A DNA stretch of 64,000 nucleotides from Vulcanococcus limneticus LL (GCF_002252705.1 NZ_NQLA01000004.1:62001-126000); one strand, 5' to 3'. Positions 35,354-44,573 are shown, numbered from the stretch's first letter. The notes: generated by a model from the sequence alone, not told the origin. Translations and numbers: made by a program.

Positions 35354-36898
35354 TCAGATTTTGTCCTCGCTGGCCACCCCCCGCACGATCCGGGCCAGAT
35401 CGCTGCGCTCGTCGGCGTTGATGCGGTGGGGCACGCCGCTGATGATCCGCTCAAAATTGGAGAAGGAATCCTTGATCTCCGGGCCATTGCCGGTGATCAC
35501 AAATTCCCGGATGCCCTTGTCATGCCAGGAGCCGCGCATCTTGAACACATTCAGGGCCCGGGCCATCTCGCCCCGGATCTCCACATACTGCAGCAGCAGG
35601 ATCGTGTCGGTGATCGTGGAAATGTGGGAGTCTGTGATCGAGTGGCTGCCCATGAACTCCTCGGAGGTGTTCGTAAAGAAGCCGGCAATCTCCTCCTGCT
35701 TGGCATAGCCAGTCACGCCGATCACGAACTGGCGGAAGGCATTGTGGCTCACACCCCGGGCCAGGGCCGAGAGTGAGTCAATCGCCATCCGCGACGGCTT
35801 GAACTGACTGATCTCGGTCTTGATAATCTGTAAATGATCCTCCAGCCCCGTAGATTCAGGGTAGGCGCAGATGATTTTCAGCAGACCATCACGCTCCATC
35901 TGCTCAAAGTCGATACCCCAGCTGGTGGCATTGCGAAGCAACTGGGCGCGCGATTCCTCATAGGCGAACAGGATCGCCCGTTCCTTGTTGCTGCAGGCAT
36001 TCTCAACAAACTTGGACACCAGCAGCGTCTTGCCGGTACCAGTTGCCCCGGTTGCCAGGATGATCGAATCCTTGAAGAAACCTCCACCACACATCTCATC
36101 GAGGCGGGGCACACCGGAGCTGACCCGCACGTTCGACGAGCGCTGGGTGAGACGCATCGCCCCAAGCGGGAAGATGCTGATGCCGTGCGCCCCCATCGTG
36201 AAGGGGAATTCACCCTTCATGTGGGTGGTGCCACGGAGCTTGAGAATCTCGACCGTGCGGCGGCGGCGCTCGCCCTCCAGCACATTGCGAAGGATCACCA
36301 CGTTGTCGGAGACGAATTCCTCGACGCCGTAGCGGGCAATCGGGCCGTATTCATCAATGCGCTCGGTGGTCATCACCGTGGTGACACCGATCTCCTTGAG
36401 CCTGGCAATCAGCCGGAAGATCTCCCTCCGCACAACCGAAACCGCATCGTATTGCTGGAAGACGGCCGTGATCGAATCAATCGCGACCCGCCGGGCCTTG
36501 TACTTGCGGATCGCGTAGTTGATCCGCTCGATCAGACCGGAGAGATCGAAGCTGCCGACCACGTCCTGTCCCTCAGGGTCAGGCGAGGCATCGAGGATAA
36601 AGAGCTTATCCTGCTCCACCATTTCCTGCAGATTCCAGCCGAAACTGGAAGCATTGCGCAGAATATCGAGCGGCGACTCTTCGAAGGTTACAAAGATGCC
36701 AGGCTCATCAAACTGGCGAATGCCATTGCAGAGAAAATTGAGAGAGAGCACCGTCTTGCCGGTGCCGGAGGTGCCACTGATCAGCGTGGATCGACCGATC
36801 GGCAATCCCCCCTGACAGATGTCATCGAATCCCTCGATCCCCGTGGGGAGCTTCTGCACCTGAAGTAGGGCATGGTTGGGGGAGCTGGGGTCCTGCAT
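35354..36898 (-). CDS. kaiC: Circadian clock ATPase/kinase KaiC
   Basis: A 514-aa double RecA-like protein, the core of the cyanobacterial clock. CI domain: P-loop GTSGTGKT (residues 42-49) and catalytic EE at 73-74. CII domain: P-loop GATGTGKT (284-291) and EE at 314-315. The autophosphorylation pair S427-T428 (in DSHISTITDT) matches S431/T432 of S. elongatus. The C-terminal A-loop and tail that bind KaiA are present. So ATPase, kinase and phosphatase cycles should all be possible. The ATG at 36898 has TAGAAT 27 nt upstream, inside the 52-base kaiB-kaiC gap. Confidence 0.97.
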   Translation of the reverse strand: MQDPSSPNHALLQVQKLPTGIEGFDDICQGGLPIGRSTLISGTSGTGKTVLSLNFLCNGIRQFDEPGIFVTFEESPLDILRNASSFGWNLQEMVEQDKLFILDASPDPEGQDVVGSFDLSGLIERINYAIRKYKARRVAIDSITAVFQQYDAVSVVRREIFRLIARLKEIGVTTVMTTERIDEYGPIARYGVEEFVSDNVVILRNVLEGERRRRTVEILKLRGTTHMKGEFPFTMGAHGISIFPLGAMRLTQRSSNVRVSSGVPRLDEMCGGGFFKDSIILATGATGTGKTLLVSKFVENACSNKERAILFAYEESRAQLLRNATSWGIDFEQMERDGLLKIICAYPESTGLEDHLQIIKTEISQFKPSRMAIDSLSALARGVSHNAFRQFVIGVTGYAKQEEIAGFFTNTSEEFMGSHSITDSHISTITDTILLLQYVEIRGEMARALNVFKMRGSWHDKGIREFVITGNGPEIKDSFSNFERIISGVPHRINADERSDLARIVRGVASEDKI

Positions 36899-36919
36899 CG
36901 ATCGGGTGGTCCTGGGAGA

Positions 36920-36925
36920 ATTCTA
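36920..36925 (-). promoter_or_regulatory. -10 element candidate for kaiC
   Basis: TAGAAT on the minus strand, 27 nt before the kaiC ATG and between kaiB and kaiC. It suggests kaiC can be transcribed on its own. Confidence 0.45.
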
Positions 36926-36950
36926 GGCAGTGTCAGGGTTTCGGCAGATT

Positions 36951-37325
36951 TCAGGAGCCGGCCTGGGTGGCCTGGCCCACTGGGGGCTCGGCACCAGCCG
37001 GATCCAGGGCCAAGGGAGCGCGCAGATCCTCCTCCGAGAGCTCGTCGTAGAGCAGATCGAGGCCGATCAGCACGCGCTCGCGATCGGAGAGATCACCGAT
37101 GATTCGCCGCACCGGCGGCGGCAGGATCTTGGCCAGGGTTGGCGTCGCCAGGATCTTGTCCTCCTCGGCGAGCTGGGGATTCTTGAGCACATCAATCACC
37201 TTGAGCGCATACACACCCTGGAACTCAGTTTCGAGAATGTCGCGGAGGGTCTTGAGCGCGCGCATCGAGTTGGGCGTGTTGCCAGCCACGTACAGCTTGA
37301 GGATGTAGGTCTTGCGGGGGCTCAT
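36951..37325 (-). CDS. kaiB: Circadian clock protein KaiB
   Basis: A 124-aa fold-switching thioredoxin-like protein that binds phosphorylated KaiC and sequesters KaiA. The core is complete: [73 protein letters not shown]. It has a C-terminal tail of about 20 residues ([19 protein letters not shown]) longer than the ~102-aa S. elongatus protein. A Shine-Dalgarno-like AGGTGATC lies just before the ATG at 37325. It lies between kaiA and kaiC. Confidence 0.97.
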   Translation of the reverse strand: MSPRKTYILKLYVAGNTPNSMRALKTLRDILETEFQGVYALKVIDVLKNPQLAEEDKILATPTLAKILPPPVRRIIGDLSDRERVLIGLDLLYDELSEEDLRAPLALDPAGAEPPVGQATQAGS

Positions 37326-37406
37326 TCAGATCACCTGCTGGGGATTGGCGAGAAATCGGACCGAAAACGGGTTGACAGCGTGGCGGAGAGGGCTGGTGGG
37401 CTGAGC

Positions 37407-38288
37407 TCAGCCCCATGACGATGCACTGTCCATAGGGGTTGAAGCCTCAGCGATGGCGGCCCCCACCGGCAGATCAGGGGGCACGGAGCGGCGGTACATT
37501 TCACACAGGTGGGCCATGACGTCGATTAAAGCGAGGCGATAGTCCTGGAGGAAGTCGCTCTTGTGACCTTCCAGTCGCAGCTGCTTCGAGAAATCATCAA
37601 TCAGGTTCATGTGAATCTCCACAGCCTTGGTGATCGGCAGATCGCTGAAGAAGGCAGTGTGCACAAAGCTCTCGATCGCCTGGTTGGCGGCGGCCGGATC
37701 CCTGAAATAGCTGAGCAGCAGATCACGGTAGGTACGCTCCAGGGACGCCAGCAGATCCTCGCGTTCCTGCTCGGGCAGGTTGCGCAGAAACAGCGAGGGA
37801 TCCCGCTTGTAGAACACCCCCAGGTAGCCGAGCCGATCCTTGATGCGGCTGGGCAGTCCCCAGCCGGCCTGCGGGGCCAGAGCGGGGCTGGGCACGGAGG
37901 CCGGTGCGGGAGGAGCGCTGGAGAGGCCGCGCCGCAGAAAGCGCGAGACGGCCGCATCGACGCTGTAGCTGAGCTGCTCCAGCTGGTCCGGCGGCAGATG
38001 CACCTCCGCCTCGTGGTAGTCGGTGCGCCCATTCACCTCACCGATCACGACCGCCGGCAGCAGCAGCCCCTGGGCCACCAACTCGCCATAGGCCTCCCCG
38101 GGAAAAGCCCCCTGCTGGAGCAGCACCACATCGAAGCTGTCGCAGCGCCGCTCCAGCTCCCGCACCGGGTCGGGCGTCGCCCCCAGATACTCCAGGCGGT
38201 AGCGGCCACCGCGCAGCCACCTGTGGCAGGCCTGCTTCAGGCTGGGATCGGTGAGAAGGGAGGCGATGGTGAGTGCCGGCTGGGACAT
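37407..38288 (-). CDS. kaiA: Circadian clock protein KaiA
   Basis: A 293-aa full-length KaiA that stimulates KaiC phosphorylation. The N-terminal pseudo-receiver domain runs about residues 1-135 (SQPALTIASLLTD...DSFDVVLLQQ...LLLPAVVIGE). The C-terminal four-helix KaiC-binding domain covers about 165-285 (KDRLGYLGVFYKRDPSLFLRNL and FLQDYRLALIDVMAHLCEMYRRS). Its presence excludes Prochlorococcus, which lacks kaiA. ATG 38288 is chosen because it opens the domain; the longer frame upstream runs into the rplU promoter region. Confidence 0.96.
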   Translation of the reverse strand: MSQPALTIASLLTDPSLKQACHRWLRGGRYRLEYLGATPDPVRELERRCDSFDVVLLQQGAFPGEAYGELVAQGLLLPAVVIGEVNGRTDYHEAEVHLPPDQLEQLSYSVDAAVSRFLRRGLSSAPPAPASVPSPALAPQAGWGLPSRIKDRLGYLGVFYKRDPSLFLRNLPEQEREDLLASLERTYRDLLLSYFRDPAAANQAIESFVHTAFFSDLPITKAVEIHMNLIDDFSKQLRLEGHKSDFLQDYRLALIDVMAHLCEMYRRSVPPDLPVGAAIAEASTPMDSASSWG

Positions 38289-38327
38289 GGAGCCGAGCTG
38301 GGGCCCGGGGTGCTCGCAACAGTGTTG

Positions 38328-38333
38328 ACGATA
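38328..38333 (-). promoter_or_regulatory. -10 element candidate for kaiA
   Basis: TATCGT on the minus strand, 45 nt before the kaiA ATG, in the kaiA-rplU divergent gap. Spacing is longer than for the other candidates. Confidence 0.3.
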
Positions 38334-38466
38334 GGCAGATCGAAGGGTGAAGATCGTTGTTTGTCTTTCGATTGCCGTGCGGCAGGCCGAATGACGCCCC
38401 AAAAGCCAGGCCGCTTGCCCGGCTGAAGCCCCGGATTCCGTCAGCCTGTCCACGCCCCGGACCGCC

Positions 38467-38829
38467 ATGAGCACCTCCCCCAACCCAGCCACAACCGGTC
38501 CCTACGCCATCGTCGAGACGTCGGGTACGCAGTTCTGGGTGCAGCCCAACCGCTACTACGACCTCGATCGGATCCACGCCGACGTCGACAGCACCGTGAC
38601 CCTGGAGAACGTGCTCCTGGTGAACGACGGCACCGCCGCCACGGTGGGCCAGCCCTACGTCACGACCGCCACCGTCGAGCTGAAGGTGCTGGAGCACCGC
38701 CGCGGCCCGAAGGTGATCGTCTACAAGATGCGCCCCAAGAAGAAGACCCGCCGCAAGAACGGCCATCGCCAGGAGCTGACCCGCGTCCAGGTGCAGTCCA
38801 TCACCGTCGGCGGCAAGGCCCTGGCCTGA
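38467..38829 (+). CDS. rplU: 50S ribosomal protein L21
   Basis: A 120-aa L21 with [34 protein letters not shown], and [30 protein letters not shown]. The basic [12 protein letters not shown] segment contacts 23S rRNA. It diverges from kaiA and is followed by rpmA after 57 bases. Confidence 0.97.
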   Translation: MSTSPNPATTGPYAIVETSGTQFWVQPNRYYDLDRIHADVDSTVTLENVLLVNDGTAATVGQPYVTTATVELKVLEHRRGPKVIVYKMRPKKKTRRKNGHRQELTRVQVQSITVGGKALA

Positions 38830-38886
38830 GACCAGAACCAGATTCCCGATCCCACCTCTCACCCGTTCACCCGTCCCTTCTGAACC

Positions 38887-39150
38887 ATGGCCCACAAGAA
38901 AGGCACCGGCTCCACCCGCAACGGCCGCGACTCCAACAGCAAGCGCCTCGGCGTCAAGCGCTACGGCGGTGAGACCGTGAGCGCCGGCTCGATCCTGATC
39001 CGCCAGCGGGGCACCTCCGTGCTGGCCGGCCAGAACGTGGGCCGCGGCTCCGACGACACCCTGTTCGCCCTGGCGGATGGCGTGGTGAGCTTCGACACGA
39101 TCAAGCGCGGCCTGCGCAGCCGCAAGCGCATCAACATCGCCGCTGCCTGA
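38887..39150 (+). CDS. rpmA: 50S ribosomal protein L27
   Basis: An 87-aa L27. The N-terminus [28 protein letters not shown] reaches the peptidyl-transferase centre, and IIRQRGT-type and [14 protein letters not shown] motifs follow. It is co-transcribed with rplU and ends at a clear terminator. Confidence 0.97.
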   Translation: MAHKKGTGSTRNGRDSNSKRLGVKRYGGETVSAGSILIRQRGTSVLAGQNVGRGSDDTLFALADGVVSFDTIKRGLRSRKRINIAAA

Positions 39151-39203
39151 AGCTTGGCGCGCTGAATCCCAGCGACCCGGGGTCCAGAGGGCCCCGCTCC
39201 CCC

Positions 39204-39230
39204 GGCCGGTGGTCCCCCACCGGCCCTTTT
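39204..39230 (+). terminator. Rho-independent terminator of rplU-rpmA
   Basis: A perfect 9-bp stem GGCCGGTGG / CCACCGGCC with loop TCCC, followed by CTTTT. It lies 53 bases after the rpmA stop. Confidence 0.85.
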
Positions 39231-39270
39231 CGTGTGGCCACACAACAGGCCGGCCCAGCGCCAGCCTGGC

Positions 39271-40071
39271 TCAGGCCAGCAGCCGGTAGGCGCGGGTGGT
39301 GATCAGATACGGGTGGAACTGTTCCAGAAAGCGGCCCTGCAGGCTGCGGAAGAAGCGCTCCACCAGCGCGGGATCGTCGAAGTGGAAGGGGTACTCGCCC
39401 CCGAACCCCTTGAAGAAGTACCAGTTCATCAGGGCGATGGCCTGGGGCGCCATGCGGGCGGCGAAGGTCTCGAGCTGGCCGGCGGGGTCGGCCAGGTGCT
39501 CCAGCACATCCAGGCAGACGATCGTGTCGAACCGGGCGGGCAGCTCGGGATCGGCCAGATCGCGGAAGCAGCGCAGCCGATCCGCCAGCCCAAGCCGCTC
39601 GGCCCGCTGCTGCACAAAGGCGCGGTTGTGGGGATTGAGATCGACGAACCACACGGCCTCCACCTCGGGCAGGGCCGCCGCCGCCAGGGCGTGGCTGCCG
39701 ATGCCGCCGCCGAAATCGAGCACCTGACCACGCGCGAAGCGAGCTTGCAGCCGCAGGGTGTCGGCGATGTAGTCGGCGCTTCCCAGGTGCCAGGCGGCCA
39801 GCTCCAGCAGGTGGCCAGTGCCCACGGTCTCCTCATAGAAGGCGCCGGCCCGCTCCGGGTCAAAGGCGCCGGGGTGGAGGGCCGCCAGATCCTCGGTGCC
39901 GAGGGGCAGGCGGTCGGCCAGCTCCTCAGTGCTGATCCCCAGGAAGACCGCCAGCTGGGCCGTGAGCTCGAAGCCATCCGCAAGGAAGCGCTCGGGATCG
40001 AGCAAGGGCAGGGTCAATCCCGGCGGAGCGGGTTCCGTGACGAAAACCGGTGTGGATGACATGTCAATCAT
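39271..40071 (-). CDS. Class I SAM-dependent methyltransferase
   Basis: A 266-aa methyltransferase. SAM-binding motif I is VLDFGGGIGSHALA (about residue 118), the acidic end of strand 2 is VWFVDLNPHN, and post-motif FDTIVCLDVLEHLADP is typical. It resembles methyltransferases from surface-glycan gene sets; the substrate is not resolved. ATG 40071 overlaps the stop of the upstream gene (ATGA), so the two are co-translated. GTG 40080 is an unlikely alternative. Confidence 0.83.
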   Translation of the reverse strand: MIDMSSTPVFVTEPAPPGLTLPLLDPERFLADGFELTAQLAVFLGISTEELADRLPLGTEDLAALHPGAFDPERAGAFYEETVGTGHLLELAAWHLGSADYIADTLRLQARFARGQVLDFGGGIGSHALAAAALPEVEAVWFVDLNPHNRAFVQQRAERLGLADRLRCFRDLADPELPARFDTIVCLDVLEHLADPAGQLETFAARMAPQAIALMNWYFFKGFGGEYPFHFDDPALVERFFRSLQGRFLEQFHPYLITTRAYRLLA

Positions 40072-41315
40072 AGGGGCCACGGTAAGGCCCCTCGGCCATC
40101 GGGCCTCCGCCGCTGGCGGCGAGTGTCACGCTGACTTCGCTCTAGATAGTCCAGAAGTTCCGCGAAGCGATCGAAGGCCTTGCCAACAGCCATCAGCTCG
40201 GGGAACTCATGGATGCCATCCCAGGAGGCACAGGCACCTGCAGCCTGCTTCGAGCCGAATTGAACAGATTCAGCCCACTGGTACAGGCACTTGAGATCGA
40301 TGCCGCTGGGTCTCCATGACCCATCTCCAATCATCCTGCCATCGGTGTGAAGAACATCAATCTCGAGCTGATCCTTTAACGCAGCATCCACGAGATTCTG
40401 GCACTGGTCAGCCGGGAGAGGAATGCGATAACCAACCCTGCCATCTCGCAAACCTTCGATCTCCAGCTCGGATCGCCAGCAATCAGCAAGGGCCTCAGCC
40501 AAAAAAACATTATTCCACCATATCTGAACGGCAATGGGATCGGAATTACCAGGATCCCAAGCCCAACCTATGAGATCTCCTGTGGCGGTAAGATGCTGAA
40601 GGTGACCTGGCAGGCGCACAGGCTCAGGGGCAAGACTGGGCTCACTGCGCCTCAAGAGCAGGAAGTCAACCAGGGGATTCGGATGCAACAGACAATCAGC
40701 ACGACGGTTGATCCAGCGAGTGGCATCGAAGATCGGCGAGGGCGCACGTCCCTCCACACCCCCGTGATGCAGATAGTGAAGGAACGGTTGCTGGATACCG
40801 GCCTCACGCAGATCAGGGTGGCTACTCAGATACCAGCACGGGTCAAACCAGGGATTGGGGCCGATCCGCTGCTGCTGCTCAGCAGATAGCTGCAGATAGC
40901 GCGCCAAGTATGACGCCGACAACCCATGGGCGGAGGAGGCCGAAGCGGCCGGCAGTTGAATCTCGAGCCAGGTGGGATCCACCAGCGGATGAGGGGAAGG
41001 CTGCGGCGCGAAAGCCTCCGCACAGGCCAGCAGATAGGCCAGTAGCGGGTTCAGGGGACTCTCCCAATCCTGCGGCAACTGGGGCAACAGCCAGGAAGCA
41101 AGGACGAGAGGTGTCGCGATCGGCCATCCCTGCGCGGAGGGGAGAGCGACCAGTAAATCCAGACATTGATCCAGAAGAGCCCCTGGCTGCCTGGCAAGCA
41201 AATCGGAACAAGGTTCACCATGGATGAACAGCAAGCCCGAATCAGCTAGAATTTGTAACTCAGAGGCCAGCCAATCACGAGGAAGATTGCGGGCCTGCAT
41301 TTCAGGTAAAGCCAT
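40068..41315 (-). CDS. Glycan-cluster protein with FDxxWYL and GWAWDP-type domains
   Basis: A 415-aa protein without a catalytic glycosyltransferase fold that I can see. Residues ~154-204 hold NPWFDPCWYLSSHPDL...FLHYLHHGGVEGRAPSPIFD, a module that often accompanies polysaccharide glycosyltransferases. Residues ~243-325 hold a beta-rich domain (GDLIGWAWDPGNSDPIAVQIW...LRDGRVGYRIPLP) that also appears at the N-terminus of the 818-aa GT at 45260. ATG 41315 is preferred over TTG 41348, because TAGGCT lies 38 nt before the ATG and overlaps the TTG. Probably a scaffold or glycan-binding partner; this is inferred. Confidence 0.65.
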   Translation of the reverse strand: MALPEMQARNLPRDWLASELQILADSGLLFIHGEPCSDLLARQPGALLDQCLDLLVALPSAQGWPIATPLVLASWLLPQLPQDWESPLNPLLAYLLACAEAFAPQPSPHPLVDPTWLEIQLPAASASSAHGLSASYLARYLQLSAEQQQRIGPNPWFDPCWYLSSHPDLREAGIQQPFLHYLHHGGVEGRAPSPIFDATRWINRRADCLLHPNPLVDFLLLRRSEPSLAPEPVRLPGHLQHLTATGDLIGWAWDPGNSDPIAVQIWWNNVFLAEALADCWRSELEIEGLRDGRVGYRIPLPADQCQNLVDAALKDQLEIDVLHTDGRMIGDGSWRPSGIDLKCLYQWAESVQFGSKQAAGACASWDGIHEFPELMAVGKAFDRFAELLDYLERSQRDTRRQRRRPDGRGALPWPL

Positions 41316-41347
41316 CAAAGGAGATTCAGACCAGCGGACGCTTCTCA

Positions 41348-41353
41348 AGCCTA
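41348..41353 (-). promoter_or_regulatory. -10 element candidate for the 415-aa glycan-cluster gene
   Basis: TAGGCT on the minus strand, 38 nt before ATG 41315. Confidence 0.3.
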
Positions 41354-41403
41354 AAGGCAGAGACGGGACTCCAAGATGCAGACAATCGAAGCTTAGTCAG
41401 TCC

Positions 41404-43350
41404 CTACTGATTGAGCTCCTTAGGCCGACCATCGCCACAGTCACGTGCACAGGCAGGAGGCCACCAAGGGTAGCCATTCTCAAGCCGGGTCTTCCAACGC
41501 CGTCTCATGATCTCGATGGCAGCCTTGAGCGTAGGGCTGGAGAAGGCGTCACGGCTCTGACTCTCCCGATGAATCAGCCGTGCTTCCGGCACAACGAGAT
41601 GACGGTAGCCGACCGAGCCGAGCCTGAGGCAGAAATCAATATCGTTAAATTCGACAGGCAAAGCCTCATCAAATCCACCAATTCGCTCGAACAAGTTCCT
41701 GCGCACCGCCATGCAGGCACCCGTGACAGCTCCCCAGTTGCTGAGATAAGAGCTACGGGCCCGATGCACCCGATGCTCCAGGGGCAGACCACGATAGGCG
41801 TGGTCCGCAGCTCCGTGCATGCCGACGACCACACCAACGTGCTGAAGTGAGCCATCAGGATAGGTCAAAAGGGCGCCGGCACAACCAATGGCTGGCCGGA
41901 GGGCCTGGGCAACCATGGCCTCCAACCATCCCGGCGAGGGTGCCTCAACATCGTTGTTGAGGAAAACCAAGAGCTCAGCCTGACTAAGCTTGGCGGCACG
42001 GTTGTTGAGGCGACTCCAGTTGAAGGGGGCAGAATCAGTCAGCACAGTGAAGCGATCGGCAAGTCGGGTACGCCATCGCTCAAACAACGTGGCCGTCTCA
42101 GCTTCCTGAGATCCGTTATCAACAACCACGATTCGCACATCCAGGTCCGCGACACCAGGACCAGCCGTTCGCCAAAGGCTCTCCAGACAGGGGCTGAGCA
42201 GATCGGCCCGGTCTCGGGTGGGAATGATCAGCTCACAGCGTTTGGAGCGCGGCGCGGCCCAGATCAGTCGAAACCCCTCAGGACCGGTGGGCGTCACTTC
42301 AACAATGGCCTCCCCCTGCCGGCGCAGATGATCATGAAGGGCAGCGGCCCGATCCGAATGGAGCGCGGAGGAAGCGGGAGCTCCCGGATCCGCCAGCTGA
42401 TGCACGAGAATCCTGGGCACATGGCCAATGACAGGGTCACGGGAGAGAGCGTCAAGAATCCAGCGAAAACGGGCACCAGACTCAGAGGGTGGCAAAGGCA
42501 AGCCTTGATCCCGCAACCAGGTCACACGCCAGAGGCTGAGCCGCTCCAGCCAGGGTGTGCTGAAGAAGCTGTCCGGGCACCACTGCGGCTTGAACCAGGG
42601 ATCCAAGCGCTGGCCGTCAGGCGCTAGACGGTCTTCATCGCTGTAGAGCAGATGCGGCGTCCAAATGGACGGTTGATCAGCCAACCAGGCTTCGACCGCC
42701 TGCAGGGCACCCGCTCGCAGGCGGGATTGAGGATCCAGTAGGAGCATCCAGCCCTGACAGGGCCAGGGGGAGGACGCGTCATTCGAAGTCTCAACAGGGA
42801 GGGCATCGTGGTGAGCACTGCCATGCAATCCCTGCCAGCGGCCAGCCTGATCCAGCCACCACCAGGAATCGTTCAGCGCGGTAGCCGGCAAGCGGGGCTC
42901 ATGGTGGTACAACCAATACTGATAAGCCGCTGGGCCAAGGCCCATGGTGAGATCTTCGCCACCACAGTGCTGCTGTAAACGGGCCTTCTGGACCCGGAGC
43001 CGGATCCAGGCCTCAGTGGGCAGAGCTGCCGCGGCCCTCTCAAAGCTAAGAACGGCTTCAGCCCAGGCCTGCTGGCGAAGGAGCAGCTCGCCCGTGGCAA
43101 ACCAGTTCCAACCCAGCTCGGGATGAAGGCGGCAGCTCCGGCGCTGGTGATCAAGGGCTTCTCCCCAGGCCTCCCGCTCCGCCAGCACCTTGCCAAGCAA
43201 GTGGTGAGCGGCCCCATGGTGGGGCTGGAGATCAAGGAACTGTCGCAACAGTGACTCCGCCCTGGGAGCATCGCCGGCCGCGTAGACGCTCTCCGCCTGC
43301 CGGTAGAGAGCCTGAAGCTGAACAACCGCAGAATGGTCAGGCCCTGTCAT
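41404..43350 (-). CDS. TPR-linked family 2 glycosyltransferase
   Basis: A 648-aa protein. TPR repeats occupy about residues 8-130 (YRQAESVYAAGDAPRAESLLRQFLDLQP; HHLLGKVLAEREAWGEALDHQRRSC; FATGELLLRQQAWAEAVLSFERAAAALP). A middle region of about 200 residues follows (TPHLLYSDEDRL). The C-terminal GT-A domain (about 375-610) has CELIIPTRDRADLLSPCLESLW, VVVDNGSQE, FLNNDVEAPSPGWLEAM and GGFDEALPVEFNDIDFCLRL, the GT2 nucleotide-sugar and acceptor motifs. It probably extends a surface polysaccharide or O-antigen. It diverges from the next gene with only 8 bases between starts. Confidence 0.85.
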   Translation of the reverse strand: MTGPDHSAVVQLQALYRQAESVYAAGDAPRAESLLRQFLDLQPHHGAAHHLLGKVLAEREAWGEALDHQRRSCRLHPELGWNWFATGELLLRQQAWAEAVLSFERAAAALPTEAWIRLRVQKARLQQHCGGEDLTMGLGPAAYQYWLYHHEPRLPATALNDSWWWLDQAGRWQGLHGSAHHDALPVETSNDASSPWPCQGWMLLLDPQSRLRAGALQAVEAWLADQPSIWTPHLLYSDEDRLAPDGQRLDPWFKPQWCPDSFFSTPWLERLSLWRVTWLRDQGLPLPPSESGARFRWILDALSRDPVIGHVPRILVHQLADPGAPASSALHSDRAAALHDHLRRQGEAIVEVTPTGPEGFRLIWAAPRSKRCELIIPTRDRADLLSPCLESLWRTAGPGVADLDVRIVVVDNGSQEAETATLFERWRTRLADRFTVLTDSAPFNWSRLNNRAAKLSQAELLVFLNNDVEAPSPGWLEAMVAQALRPAIGCAGALLTYPDGSLQHVGVVVGMHGAADHAYRGLPLEHRVHRARSSYLSNWGAVTGACMAVRRNLFERIGGFDEALPVEFNDIDFCLRLGSVGYRHLVVPEARLIHRESQSRDAFSSPTLKAAIEIMRRRWKTRLENGYPWWPPACARDCGDGRPKELNQ

Positions 43351-43358
43351 GAACTCTG

Positions 43359-44573
43359 GTGCACCCCTCTATGCAGCCATCCCTACCCAAGATCAGCTTA
43401 AAACTCTGGGGACATCTGAGTGGGGCATTTGGACTGGGTGAAGGGGCCCGTTGCACGGTCCGGGCCTTGGAGGCAGCAGGCGTTCAGGTTCATGCTCAAG
43501 ACATTCCCCTGGCGACCCACGTCAATGACCAGCCAGTGGCCGGAGAACAGCCAGGCGGGATGGCGACCATTGATCTGATCCATACCAATCCCAATATCCT
43601 CAACCAAACGGATGGACTGCGTGAACGGCTGAACCTCCAGGCTCCACTGCGGATCGGCTACTGGGCCTGGGAGTTGGATACATTTCCCAGAGGCTGGGAT
43701 TCCGGCTTCAAAGGCCTCGATCAGCTCTGGTGTCCCTCCAACTTCTGCGCAAGCAGCCTAGGGCAACGCAGTCCGATTCCTGTTTCAGCCATTCCACACC
43801 TGATCGACTGGGAACGCGCAGATACCCTTTTTCATCAACGCAAGCTACTTGAGAATAAGCCCAATGGAGTGTTCACCTGTCTCTTCGCCTTTGATCTCTG
43901 GAGCACCACTGCCCGGAAAAACCCCGAGGCGGTGATCGACGCCTTCACGGAGGCCTTTCCCCGAAGGTCACTGGCGGGGACCGGTCAGCCAGAGGCACGG
44001 TTAATCTTGAAGGTTGGCAGTGCAGAGCAATTCCCCGAACTGCACGAGCAATTGCAGCTGCGTGTGACCTCCGATCCACGCATTAAACTCATCAGCAAGC
44101 ATCTATCCCGTGCAGCTCTCGACCGCCTGTACCTAGAGGCCGATGTGCTTGTACATCTGCATCGATCAGAGGGATTCGGTCTATGCATGGCGGAAGCGAT
44201 GGCATCGGGTCTGCCAGTCGTGGCTACCGCCTACTCGGGCAATCTCGACTTCATGCCCCTAGAGAGTGCTGTTCTGATACCGTTCACACTGACGAAGAAC
44301 CCGCGTCAGGCTGGGGACTACCCAGCGGGCTGTACCTGGGCAGAACCAGACGTGAACTATGCGGCCGCAGCCCTTCGGCACCTGGCCGGCGATGCCGGCG
44401 CGCGGGAGCGGCTAGCCAAGCGTGGACGACAAGCAGCACGGACCTGGCTGGGGCGGAAGAGAATCACCTCCCTTGTGACCCAGCGGCTGGGATGCCTGCT
44501 AGCTCGTGCTGGCCGAGCCGAGCTGCTGGCCGCCCTGCCCGCCGGACATCCACTCCGACTGCTGGAGGGGTGA
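43359..44573 (+). CDS. GT4-type glycosyltransferase
   Basis: A 404-aa GT-B enzyme. The N-terminus has WGHLSGAFGLGEGARCTVRAL (Gly-rich loop) and RIGYWAWELDTFPRGW; the C-terminal half has FTCLFAFDLWSTTARKNPEAVIDAF and the E-x7-E donor site RSEGFGLCMAEAMASGLPVVATAYSG. The GLGEGAR loop places it with GT4 mannosyl/rhamnosyl-type transferases of surface polysaccharides; the sugar is not resolved. The start is GTG 43359 (ATG 43371 is close). Its last 75 bases overlap, tail to tail, the TPR gene on the other strand. Confidence 0.85.
   Translation: MHPSMQPSLPKISLKLWGHLSGAFGLGEGARCTVRALEAAGVQVHAQDIPLATHVNDQPVAGEQPGGMATIDLIHTNPNILNQTDGLRERLNLQAPLRIGYWAWELDTFPRGWDSGFKGLDQLWCPSNFCASSLGQRSPIPVSAIPHLIDWERADTLFHQRKLLENKPNGVFTCLFAFDLWSTTARKNPEAVIDAFTEAFPRRSLAGTGQPEARLILKVGSAEQFPELHEQLQLRVTSDPRIKLISKHLSRAALDRLYLEADVLVHLHRSEGFGLCMAEAMASGLPVVATAYSGNLDFMPLESAVLIPFTLTKNPRQAGDYPAGCTWAEPDVNYAAAALRHLAGDAGARERLAKRGRQAARTWLGRKRITSLVTQRLGCLLARAGRAELLAALPAGHPLRLLEG

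Noticed and set aside
36951-38288. Loss of a clock component or damaged KaiC phosphosites
   Set aside because: All three Kai proteins are full-length, and S427/T428, P-loops and catalytic Glu residues of KaiC are intact.
41316-41348. Upstream TTG start (41348) for the 415-aa gene
   Set aside because: It overlaps the -10 candidate itself; the ATG at 41315 fits better.
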